NCBI RefSeq assembly: GCF_022682495.2
Contig: NC_071392.1
Location: forward strand, 84,460,797 to 84,524,796
DNA: 64,000 nt
Origin: Desmodus rotundus
Lineage: Eukaryota; Chordata; Mammalia; Chiroptera; Phyllostomidae
Direction: 5' to 3'
In this document: in pieces, positions 55,024-64,000 of the stretch
How the letters are laid out: every line of letters begins with the position of its first letter
Numbering within the stretch: position 1 is the first letter of the stretch
The notes under the pieces: model-generated
What the model was told of the DNA's origin: nothing
The model's input: only the letters and a program-made list of their open reading frames with translations
The model's database searches: none
Made by a program: the position numbers and the translations under genes

Positions 55024-56010
55024 TTTTTTTTTTTTTGTAATTTTCCCCCAGCTTAATTGACAAGTATAATTTATTTACACTTTAAAAATAATTTTAAAAA
55101 TAAAGTTATAAGAGGTATATAATGTGATGATTCAGTATACATCTACATTGAGAAAGGATTCCCCCGTCAAATTAACGGGCACATCCATAACCTCACGTAC
55201 GTACCTTTTGGTGTGTGTGCAAGAACATTTAAATTCTTCTATCTCAGCAAATTTCAATTATTCATGACACTGTTGTCAACTGCTGTCCCCGTGCTGTGCA
55301 TTAGAGCCTCAGACCGTTTCGCCACCTCCCCAGCCCCAAGCCCCTGGCAGCCCCTGTTCCACTCCATTTCTATGAGTCCCATTTTATTGTTGTTGCTGTT
55401 TAGTGATATCATTCGGTATTTGCCTTTGTCTGGTTTGCATCACTTAGGATAACATCCTCCAGTTTCATCCATGTTGTCACAAGTGACAGATTTCCTTCTT
55501 CTTTAAAGCCGAATAATATTCCATTGTAGACACATCGATGGGCACCATATTACTTTACCCATTTATCCATCCACGGATACTGAGGTTGTTTCCATACCTT
55601 GGCTATTGTGAATAATGATTTCATTGCCTTTGACTGTATACCCAGAAGTGGAATTGCTGGGTCAACAGTAGTTCTATTTTTAATTTTTTGAGGACCCCTC
55701 CATGCTGAGTGGCTGCACCAGTCTGCATTCCCACCACCAGTGCCCAAGGGTTCCCTTTTCTCCACATCCTTACCAGCATTTTTCATCTCTTGCCTTTCTG
55801 ATAACAGATACCCTAACATGTATGAGTAGACAGGTCGCTGTGGTTTGATTTGCATTTCCCTGATGATGAGTGATGTTGTGCACTTTGTTATGTACCTGTT
55901 GGCCATTTGTGTGTCTTTTTTGGGGAAGATGTCTAGATAAGTGCTTTGCCCATTTTTTAATTGGGTTACTTGGTTTTCTTTTTTCTGTTGAGTTGTATGT
56001 TTTGAAATAT
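55024..56010 (-). mobile_element. 5'-truncated L1M with ORF2 end, antisense
   Basis: The antisense poly(A) tail is at 55025-55037. Next come the reversed 3' UTR and the reversed end of ORF2, with 'GAATAATATTCCATTGTAGAC', 'TTTATCCATCCACGG', 'GGAATTGCTGGGTCA' and 'GTTTGATTTGCATTTCCCTG'. On minus, a frame ending near 55550 reads DPAIPLLGI and TIAKVWKQPQYPWMDKW, the C-terminal part of L1 ORF2, interrupted by decay. The element is truncated at about 56010. Confidence 0.9.
55550..55906 (-). pseudogene. L1 ORF2 C-terminal remnant
   Basis: A frame of 118 codons whose second half contains DPAIPLLGI and TIAKVWKQPQYPWMDKW, residues typical of the ORF2 C-terminus beyond the reverse transcriptase. The frame before them is shifted relative to ORF2, so the piece is dead. 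Confidence 0.8.
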
Positions 56011-56014
56011 GTTC

Positions 56015-58225
56015 TCACCACTTTCTGTGGGCAGAGTCTCCTGGAGATCTCGCTGATAACCCAGCATTTTGGTAATCTATGCAGTGTGGAAATCCATCAG
56101 ACATAATTACTTGTGGGGCGGCTGGGGCTCTTACTACTCTCTCCACAAGTCTTTGTTCCCAGATGAACCAAACTTTCTTTCTAAGTTTGTTATGAAGCCC
56201 TGAACTCAAAATTAAACCCAAAGCATTCTTTACTCCCAGTGACTGTCCTAACTTAAATTCATATAGGTTTTCCAAAAGGTACTGCCTCACAATTTTTTTC
56301 CACCAAAAAGAGAACCCTTTCCCTACTGTTCACATTTTTTAATGCAACTCTTTTGACCCTGTTCCTGATGTTTCAGGGCCTTTGATTCTGCCACGTCTTC
56401 AGCACATGCAATGTGTTCATCTCTGAGATAGAATACCGTATTGCAAGATCAGCCCTTAAAGTTAAACTGGATCCCTTGATTTCTATTTAGATCCATAATT
56501 ATGGTCCCTCCCATAAGAGGACCCCCTCTCGGGGCCCCCTCCCAGGTGGACTGGCTTTGTGTCAGCTCCATTTGGATGAGTCGAGATCTTCCACCCCACC
56601 TAGCCATGTGTACTTTTTATATAAACCTTGACATTAAAAAAATTAGAAACATATTACATATAACTTTGAACTCATTTATAAGTAACTCATATTTTAGAGT
56701 AAATAGGGGAAGCAGACTCCTAGGTTCCAAAAGCACTACTGTGAGCACTCAGCTGTTAGCAAACAATGACCCTTACTGTCTCACATGGTCAACCACAGTT
56801 GTTACCCAGCCCTCCCCATCTGTCCTGCTTTTTCTCAGCTGTGTTCCGAGGCAGAAACCCTACTAACAGCATTAGAACTTGGCCAGTAATTCCTGGGCCA
56901 CCATTGGTCCTCAGGATCTCGGTGACCTAGGTGAGTCTAGAAACAGCCTTTATCAGTCCCTCAGCCCCACTCCCCTCTCTGCAAGAAGACAGCTCCCTGA
57001 CAAGCTAGAAGCTGGCCTCTTCTTTCTCACCACCCCCTGCTGGGAAGGTCTTCCCACTTCTCATTTGGCCTCCCCTGGGCTCCGCTGTATTACAAAGAAG
57101 ATTGGACTCTTCTTCTGGGGCTTTTTTTTTTTTTTTAAACTCATTACCCCACATAATGATGACAAGATTTTCTTTGAGTCTCTGGACTTGCCAGAACATT
57201 CCTCTACCTTTCAGCATCCATTCATCACAGTTAGAAGAACTGGAAACCTTGGGCCCCCAGGACTGATGGCTTCAGGGGGTTTTGAGGCACTGGGGTGGTT
57301 TTGAAATTTCGCTCCCTTCTTCTTGGCTTTGAATTGTCGTGGATATAATTAGACATCTCTTTCTTCCTTCAGCTCCTTTCTCTCCTGGGTGATGACTTGA
57401 TTAAAAATCTTATCTACTTATTGGTGGCATTCTAGCACAAAGGTCGTTTGGAGACTTCGCAGGAGCCTCGGCACCATTCCCTGGACTCTGAAATGTTGGG
57501 GGAGTCAAAGGCATTAAAATCTGCTTTGAGGAACGTGGCTCTCCAGTGACTCGAGTTGCGTGCTCCTTCTGTTCTCCATGGAGCCACCTCTGTACTTCCT
57601 TATTACCTGAAGGTCTGGTATCTTGGGTTTTAATCATTCCAGGGCCAAGAATATGTGAAGCTATTATGAAAACTATGGGTCTTCTTTCCAAATAATGTGA
57701 TTGTGCACATTCTCGTGTGCATCGTGGGCCTGTCCTTTGTTTGCAAGCAATGGAGGTCTACTCTGGCTAGTGTCAACCACAGAGAAGGCCACCAGGGAGG
57801 CTGAGGGAACTGACTGGGAGGTGAGCGCCTAGATAGGGTCAGGGCCAGAACCAGGGGCTCAGCAGCGGGGGTGTGTGTGTGTGTTGGGGGGGAGTCTTCC
57901 TCCTGACTCAGTTCCATTAACCCCAGTCTCCATGTCTGCCCCACATTTCAAAATCCCAGGAGAAAGAAGCTAATGACCTAGCTTGAGTCAGACCAGTCAG
58001 CTGTGCCAGGAGGGTGGATGCTCCTGAGAATCCACGCTGTGTAGCTTGCGAGGCAGGTCATTGCCAGAAATGGAGGACACATCATGAGCTAGGCAGGCAC
58101 GTCTCCTACGAGCTGAACTTCACGTACAATTTCACAGTCCACCCACTCTGGAGGGAGCTCAGCCTAGTTCTGACAAAATTCATAGAACCTCGGAACATTA
58201 GAGTGGAAGGAAGCTTAGATCATAT
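56015..58225. other. unassigned stretch
   Basis: No host exon recognised. Minus frames at 56015-56290 (91 codons) and 57410-57691 (93 codons) have normal-looking composition but no family I know. A T-run lies at 57122-57136. Confidence 0.4.
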
Positions 58226-58229
58226 TTAT

Positions 58230-58385
58230 ATTGTTTTATCTAGCATTTACTATGGGTCAGGCTAAACATATTACATGTACCATCTCTTTGTATTTTTACA
58301 ATAACTCAAGAATTCAAGTACATGCCACATTATTATTCCACAGATAAGGAAACTGGAACACTTGGCTTAAGAAAAAGAGTTTGGA
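58230..58385 (-). mobile_element. MIR SINE, antisense
   Basis: 'TAGCATTTACTATGGGTCAGG', 'ATTACATGTACCATCTCTTTG', 'ACAATAACTCAAGAATTCAAG' and 'ATTATTCCACAGATAAGGAAACTGG' (in parts) are reversed MIR landmarks. Confidence 0.8.
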
Positions 58386-58389
58386 ATCC

Positions 58390-59195
58390 CCTAAACTCCT
58401 CCTAATTTATTCCAGTTGGTAGATGAAACCCTGCTCCCGCCTCTGCGGTCCCCGACATCCAAATTTCATTTCTAGTTACTCTAACTAGGTCAGAAGTAAA
58501 TTATGGAATAGCGTGTGTCCCCACCTAAAAATGGGTTTCGGGACAGATGAACCCCTCCTCATGCCCATCTTTGCTTGTACCACTGTCAACCAAGACTTTA
58601 AAGAGGTTTCATGAAGAGAAGCTAAGTTTAGCAGACCCCCTTTTAATAAAGGGGATGTTGAACATTCTTGCATTCACCCCATTTCTGTCACCCAGTGGCA
58701 TGGACTCCCTCTGCCCGCCCACTGCCTCCTGCTGCTTTTCCCTGTGGCCTGACATTTGTCTCCCATCACCACATGGCTCACCCACACAGTTCTATTTTGG
58801 GGCCTCTCATACACCCACTCTTGCTCTGTCTTCTGTCACACAACCCAACACTCATGCCATTCTCCTCCCTCCCCTGTGGTCATCCTGCTGGCCACTCCTT
58901 TCTGCTGGAAGCCCATTCTTCACTCTCCACCCACCTGCTGTGCCAATACCTTCTCCCACTCACTTGTAGTTACTTGCCCAAGTGACCAAGCCACACACCC
59001 TCTTAGCATTTCATCAGCTTTCTGGTTGTAAGGTTGGTGTCTACTGAGACATTTGGGTGCATCGAGATGACTTACATAGGATGTTTCTGCCAGTGAGCCA
59101 GTTGTCCATACTCAAATACTGTTATTTCAGCACAGTGTCTAGCAGGTGACCACAAAAGTTCCCAGAGAGGAGCAGGAAGCAGCACAGGTGTGTCT
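58390..59195. other. unassigned, pyrimidine-rich
   Basis: 58660-59000 is C/T-rich with several overlapping plus frames (91-140 codons) rich in proline and histidine. These look compositional. Possibly an L2 remnant. Confidence 0.4.
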
Positions 59196-59199
59196 TTGG

Positions 59200-59262
59200 C
59201 TCCTGTACAACTCCTGGAACAAGGCCAGGCTCATAGTAGGTACTCAGTAAGAACTCACCTTG
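59200..59262 (+). mobile_element. L2/MIR 3' end, sense
   Basis: 'AGGCTCATAGTAGGTACTCAG' followed by 'TAAGAACTC' matches the L2/MIR terminus. Confidence 0.6.
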
Positions 59263-59839
59263 AGCTGCCTTCGTCCTGTTGCCGGAACAAGCAGGCTTTG
59301 CCTGGAGATGCTAACCTGAGAGGAATGGCACGCGTGCCTTCCTGCTTTGACGAGGGTATCACTAACACGACCGCCTGGTGTGCTGTGAGCCTAACTGTGA
59401 ACTCACAAAAGATGCAGCCACTTTTCTCCAGGTGAAAAATAGTCTCATCACCTGAATTGATTTGTGTGGAATTCTAAACAAGGAAGGGGATTCTTCCTCC
59501 TGAGGTGGTTGTGCTCCCTCCCTAAGCCTCTTTCTGCCAATTAGAAGGACCCTTTGTGATACCCAAAACCTGATCCTAGAGATGGTGGAAGAGTTAGTGA
59601 AAAAGGACCAGAGTAGTAACTAGTTCAGGTTGGCATTACCTTTCCCCACAGGCCGTGGCATCCTGGGTGAGCAAGAGTGGTCGCATGCCCAGCTGCGCTG
59701 TTGCAGTTTCCAAGCGTTACAGTGCTGGAAATTTAGGGAGGAATCAGCTGGACTTTCACTAATTTCTAAAGATCTACGCAAACAAACATATAATGGGTGA
59801 AATCACATACCCTAGGTTCTTGGAAGCTCCATCCAGATT

Positions 59840-60695
59840 TGCAGATGTTTCCATTGGCTCGGTCTTTATGGAAAACAGTATAGAGATTCCTCAGAAAATC
59901 AGAACTGGAACTGCCTTATATCCAGCAATCCCACCTCTGGGTATTTCTCCAAAGGAAATGAAATCAGTATCCCAAAGAGATACCTGCACTTCCCTGTTCA
60001 TTTCAGCAATACTTACGATAGTTAGGATATAGAAGCAACCTTAACATCTGTTAGAAGATGAATGGATAAAGGAAATGCGATATGCACACATATACATTTA
60101 TTTGTTACATAAATATGGCATCATATTTACATATTATTCATATGTATATTTCCTTTTCGAGGCTCAAGAATAGTCCACTGTGTATGCACATACATACGCA
60201 TGTGTGTGTATATACACGTTTACTCATGGAGAGTCTGCCTTTTGTGACTGCGCGGGTGAATCTGGAGGGCATGATGCTAGCTGAAATAAGTCAGAGACAG
60301 AAAGACAAATATTGTGTGACTGCACGTACATGTTGAATCAAAAATAACCAAACTTGTAGAAACGGAGCAGAATGGTGGTTACCAGGGGCTGGGGGGAGAG
60401 GGATATGGGGAGATTTTTGTCAAGTGATGCAAATTTTCGGTTATGCAAGATAAATGAGTTCTGGAAACCTAATGTAAATGGGACCACAGTGAAGCATACC
60501 GTACTGTATATTTGACATTTGCTGAAAGGGTAGAGCTGAAGTGTTCTCACCAGAAACATGGGGTGAGGCGAGGGGGTGGAGGTGGCGATTACTTTGATTG
60601 TGGTAAATATTTCACAACGCATCTGTCCCTCAGACCAAGTGTACACATTAGATAGATTTTACATGTTCAACTATAACTCAGTAAAGTAGGAAAAA
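59840..60695 (+). mobile_element. 5'-truncated L1M, sense
   Basis: 'GGAAAACAGTATAGAGATTCC', 'CAGCAATCCCACCTCTGGG', 'GCTAGCTGAAATAAGTCAGAG', 'GAATGGTGGTTACCAGGGGC', 'TTGATTGTGGTAAATATTTC' and 'CTATAACTCAGTAAAG' are sense landmarks of an L1MA/L1MB-type end. An A/T-rich microsatellite-like stretch (60080-60220) interrupts the ORF2 end. Confidence 0.9.
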
Positions 60696-60699
60696 TGTT

Positions 60700-62040
60700 A
60701 ATTTGAGATGATAGGTAGTATAGCAGCTGTTGTATTTACTGATACTAATTTGTATATTGATTACTGGACATTTTATATACATTAAATCTTTCCTTCTAAT
60801 AAAAAACCCTGGAGTTGCAGACGGTATAAATATACCATTTCTGCAGACACATCCACGTCCATGTCCAGGGCAGTCCAAAACCTGACTTGTGGCGCTTCAT
60901 CCCAGCAGCAGAGAGGAATGACCCGATTTTCCTGGCTCCCACAGTGCAGCTGAACCTGGCATGATCTCCCCACGCCTTGATCCACAGGCTCCAGGAACTG
61001 GGTCTTCCTGGGTTTCTTTCCTCTGGCAGACTCACTCCTCACCCTGACGCACCATCAGTAGGAACATGCCAGCAGGTTTATCACTTTTCCCTGATACCAC
61101 TCCTCTTCTAAGGTCCAGGAGGTGTAAGTAGAAAATCCATAATAAAACAAAAATGTATCGTTCTTCTGGGCTCCCCTCTGTCAATTACATGGATAATGTA
61201 TAACATAAAGGGAAAGCATATCTGTTCCTCTGCTACCAGTTTGCCGTGACCAGTACGTCATAGCCGCTCGCCTAACAGCCCCTCCTGGACCCATGAAGCG
61301 GTCTCTCTAGTAAATTGATTTTGAAACTGGGTCATCTCCAGGCCTGGACTTCCATTTATACAGCCTAATGGAAAAGGAAGGAGCATCTGTACACAAGTTA
61401 ATATAGCGCAGCAACAGTAGCAAGAGCTGTTCCGCATCTACCACTTCGAGTTTGGGGTTATTGGTGAGTGTAGGTGAGCCTGCTAGTCCTGGGATCTTGT
61501 CTCTGATTGGCCACTAATAACACATGAGCACACCAATTATACCAGCTGTTGCTAGGCAGCACCATGCAATCAAAGTCATCAAGAGAGGGACAATCCCCTG
61601 TCCTTTCAAAACTGTCCTTGATCAGTGTCAAAGACATTCATTTGGGGGTGATGTCTAAATGAATGTGAATAGAGAACATTGTGTGGGGTCTGCAGTTTTA
61701 CTGGAAACCTCTGGGTCTGAACAGGATATTGTTTGGAGACTTCGGCGGAGAAAGGGTGTTTCCAGCAGGGTGACTCACACGAGCACCTCAGTGATCTGCC
61801 TGGGATCTCTAGAAATGAGGAGAGAGCCTCTTTTCTCTTTAAAAACTACGGCTGCTGTGGGAACTGAGCAGTGTGTGACCGAAGACCGCCTTCGGGGACC
61901 AAGCGCGTGACTGGGAAACATCTTGTTCTCAGCTCAAGCAATTACTACTAAGGGACATTTCGCTTCTCACCTAGAAATACTTCAAGCACTAAAACTCCAT
62001 TTCCTTTCAAGTTAAAATTTCCCTCAAAAAAAAAAAAGAG
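60700..62040. other. unassigned stretch
   Basis: No repeat or exon assigned. Overlapping minus frames at 60780-61042 (79 and 86 codons) have no domain. An A-run at 62027-62037 precedes a (GA)n tract. Confidence 0.4.
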
Positions 62041-62059
62041 AAAATCATTTAGGCTTAAA

Positions 62060-62080
62060 GGAGAGAGAGAGAGAGAGAGG
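62060..62080. repeat. (GA)n microsatellite
   Basis: About nine GA units. Confidence 0.9.
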
Positions 62081-62175
62081 GCGGGCCAAAATCGAGTGAG
62101 AGGGTAAATCTCTGCTTCTCTTTCTGTAAACTTCCTTCCTTCTTTCCTGGGTTTTGAGGGCAATACTTTTCCTTT

Positions 62176-62705
62176 TTTCTTCGGATATATATTTTTATTC
62201 TTGTTTATTCTATTACAGTTGTCCCAATTTTTCCCCCTTTGCCCTCTTCTGTCCAGCCCATCACCCGCTCCCACAGTCAGTTCCCACCCTGTTGTCCACG
62301 TCCATGGGTATTTATACATGTTCTTTGACTGGTCCCTTCCCCTTCTTTCCACCATTCCCTTCCTTCCCTCTTTCCTCTGGCAGCTGTCAGTCTGTTCCCT
62401 GTTTCCGCGTCTCTGGTTCTGTTTTGCTCGTTACTTTATTTTGTTCATTAGATTCCTCTTATAAGTGAGATCATATGGTATTTTTCTTTCACCGAGTGGC
62501 TTATTTCACTTGGCATAGTAGTCTGCAGTTCCACCCATGCTGTCTCAAAGCTGTCCATGCAGCTTCTTTCTGCTGCATAGTATTCCACTGAGTAAATGTA
62601 CCACAGTTTTTTAATCCACTCATCTACTGATGGGCACCTGGGCTGTTTCCAACACTTGGCTATTGTAAATAGTGCTGCAATGAACATAGGGGTGCATGGG
62701 TTCTT
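62176..62705 (-). mobile_element. bat-lineage L1, 5'-truncated, antisense
   Basis: The antisense 3' end contains TTCTATTACAGTTGTCCCAA then C-rich sequence, the same as the HAL1 3' end read in reverse (GCTATTACAATTGTCCCA). The ORF2 end follows ('GCATAGTATTCCACTGAG', 'TGGCTATTGTAAATAGTGCTGC'). It is truncated at about 62705, where a short TTCTTC is repeated near both edges. Confidence 0.85.
62448..62700 (-). pseudogene. L1 ORF2 C-terminal remnant
   Basis: The minus frame contains IAALFTIAKCWKQPRCPSVD and EWIKKLWYIYSVEYYAAE, close to the C-terminus of L1 ORF2. The first third of the 121-codon frame (62701-62813) comes from flanking DNA, so the remnant has no start of its own. It is less decayed than the copy at 55550. 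Confidence 0.88.
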
Positions 62706-62709
62706 CTGA

Positions 62710-63635
62710 GTCGGGGAGTGGGTCCCGTGAGGCTTGATGACATGCACTGTGGGCTTCCAAGGCCGAGCTGCACTCTTTGCTGCTATGAAGAAGCTTCTGT
62801 TCTCAAGTGACAAATTCTTCTTTTTTGTGTTTTCATGTACTATATCCTATTGCACAAGAGTACTGTGGATTTGGAGGGAGCAGCTCCCCCTCAGAACCAG
62901 GTGATTTTTACTCATTGGGGGCCCCTCTCTGTCTTCAGAGATGCCAGCCTCATTCCCAGCTCTTACAGGGGACTAGCTGGCATCCTAGTGGGATTTTAAG
63001 GACACATGTCACATTCTATGGTTTGGCTTACCTTGCATGTGGGTTTTCAAAGCCAGACATTCTCAAACTGTCTGGCCCATCCTCAGAAGACATATGGTTA
63101 GAAATTTTATGTTGAGCTTGGGAATGAGCGCAGGGACCATAATTTCCCAGCTCTGACCTTTAGCTCTCAGTCCCTTGTCACCCATAACCTTTCTAATGGA
63201 CATATTTCTTTGCAGGAAAATTTATGCTCTTGCACCTCTGCAGGGACTCTCAGATGAATGATAGATACAGTGAACTCGGCCTTGGCCAGTATCTGAGCAT
63301 TGATTTTGTTTGTAGGAGTAAATAAACATTTATGGAGAATGCAAGCAAAACACAGCAGGTATCAGAAGGAAAGGGCTGCTCTCGTCAGAAGAGTTGGGAA
63401 GGGTTTTGCAAACAAGACAGCATCTGAGCTCGACTCCCCCAATGGATGGCATTTGACAGATGGAAAAGGAGGGGGAGAAAGTTCAGATGGGAGGATTAGC
63501 AAGGGGAAGGGCACAACGAGGCTGGGTGGTGTGGGGTGTGTGCAGGGCCCAGCGCTGAGTGGGGAGCACTCAGCAGAGCGGGGGGGTGACCGTGAGGCCA
63601 GGCTGAGGAAGGTTACCATTAGTGTTTCTAATTTC
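62710..63635. other. unassigned stretch
   Basis: No confident repeat. The 125-codon plus frame at 63300-63677 and 96-codon minus frame at 63362-63652 overlap and have no domain; the sequence may be an old LINE piece. Confidence 0.4.
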
Positions 63636-63639
63636 TTTC

Positions 63640-64000
63640 CTTCATCTCCCAATTATGAAACTTTTTTATGGTGGTAAAACATACATAATGTAGAATTTGC
63701 CATGTGAACCATGTTTAAGTGTAGAGTTTTATAGCATTCAGTACGTTGACATTGCTCTGCAACCGTCCCCACCATCCATCTCTAGAACTTTCTCAGCTTC
63801 CCCAACTGAAACTCTGCACTCAGGAGACACAAACTCCCTCCCCCAACAGCCGGTAACCAACCGCTGTTCTCTCTGTTGCCATGAACTGGCTACTCTAGGT
63901 GCCCCATTTAAGAGGAACCATAGAGTATTTGTTGTTTTGTGGCTGACTTACTCACCTAACATAATGTCCTCAAGGTTCACCCATGGTGTAGCATGTGTCA
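63640..64000 (-). mobile_element. L1M 3' UTR, antisense, runs off right edge
   Basis: 'TGGTAAAACATACATAATGTAG', 'TTGCCATGTGAACCATGTTTAAG', 'ACATTGCTCTGCAACCGTCC', 'CCATCCATCTCTAGAACTTTC' and 'CCCCAACTGAAACTCTGCAC' are reversed landmarks of an L1M 3' UTR. The body continues beyond the window. Confidence 0.85.

Noticed and set aside
56015..56290. 91-codon minus frame with normal amino-acid composition as a possible exon
   Set aside because: No family recognised, and its start of similarity abuts a truncated L1. Kept only as unassigned.
57410..57691. 93-codon minus frame as a retroviral or host exon
   Set aside because: No conserved motif could be identified. A protein search would be needed before any call.

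Overview
This window is mammalian nuclear DNA, and the mobile elements point to a bat. It holds five copies of a tRNA-derived SINE with the 'CCTGGC... GGCTCAG' head, a degenerate second promoter box and a pyrimidine-rich tail, which is the layout of the VES family of bats. It also holds a L1-derived element with ORF1 but no ORF2 (a half-L1, HAL1) and two copies of one short DNA transposon. Older elements shared by all placental mammals (MIR, L2, L1M, MLT1, MER5A-like, Tigger-like) fill much of the rest. A microbat is the best guess; this is inference from repeat content, and no species can be named.

I found no host protein-coding gene, exon, rRNA, tRNA or CRISPR array. All the reading frames examined are either repeat-derived or low-complexity or chance frames without a recognisable domain. 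The only convincing coding sequence is the L1 ORF1 at 31149-31979, broken by one in-frame stop. The window is therefore intergenic or intronic.

Layout. 1-63 is the 5' end of a minus-strand L1/HAL1 running off the left edge. 0.06-10 kb has two VES SINEs, MIR and old LINE pieces and a pair of hAT-type fragments. 10-20 kb has an L1M fragment, a one-kilobase old LINE remnant (13.8-14.8 kb) and MIRs. 20-25 kb has a Tigger-like piece, an MLT1 solo LTR, the first MITE copy and a MER5A-like element split by a VES SINE. 27-30 kb has a VES SINE, a degenerate 149-base tandem duplication and a CCAT satellite. 30.3-32.6 kb is the centrepiece: a 2.04 kb HAL1 inserted into the terminal inverted repeat of a 233 bp MITE, with a clear target duplication. 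33-50 kb is mostly unassigned sequence with L2, MIR, an antisense MLT1, a Tigger-like element inside an L2, and two strong hairpins. 50-64 kb is rich in L1 fragments.

The parts do not form a pathway. They record a history: L2/MIR first, then DNA transposons and MLT1 LTRs, then L1M, then the bat-specific VES, HAL1 and MITE insertions. Repeat families were assigned from remembered consensus features, not by a search. Boundaries without a stated duplication are approximate.
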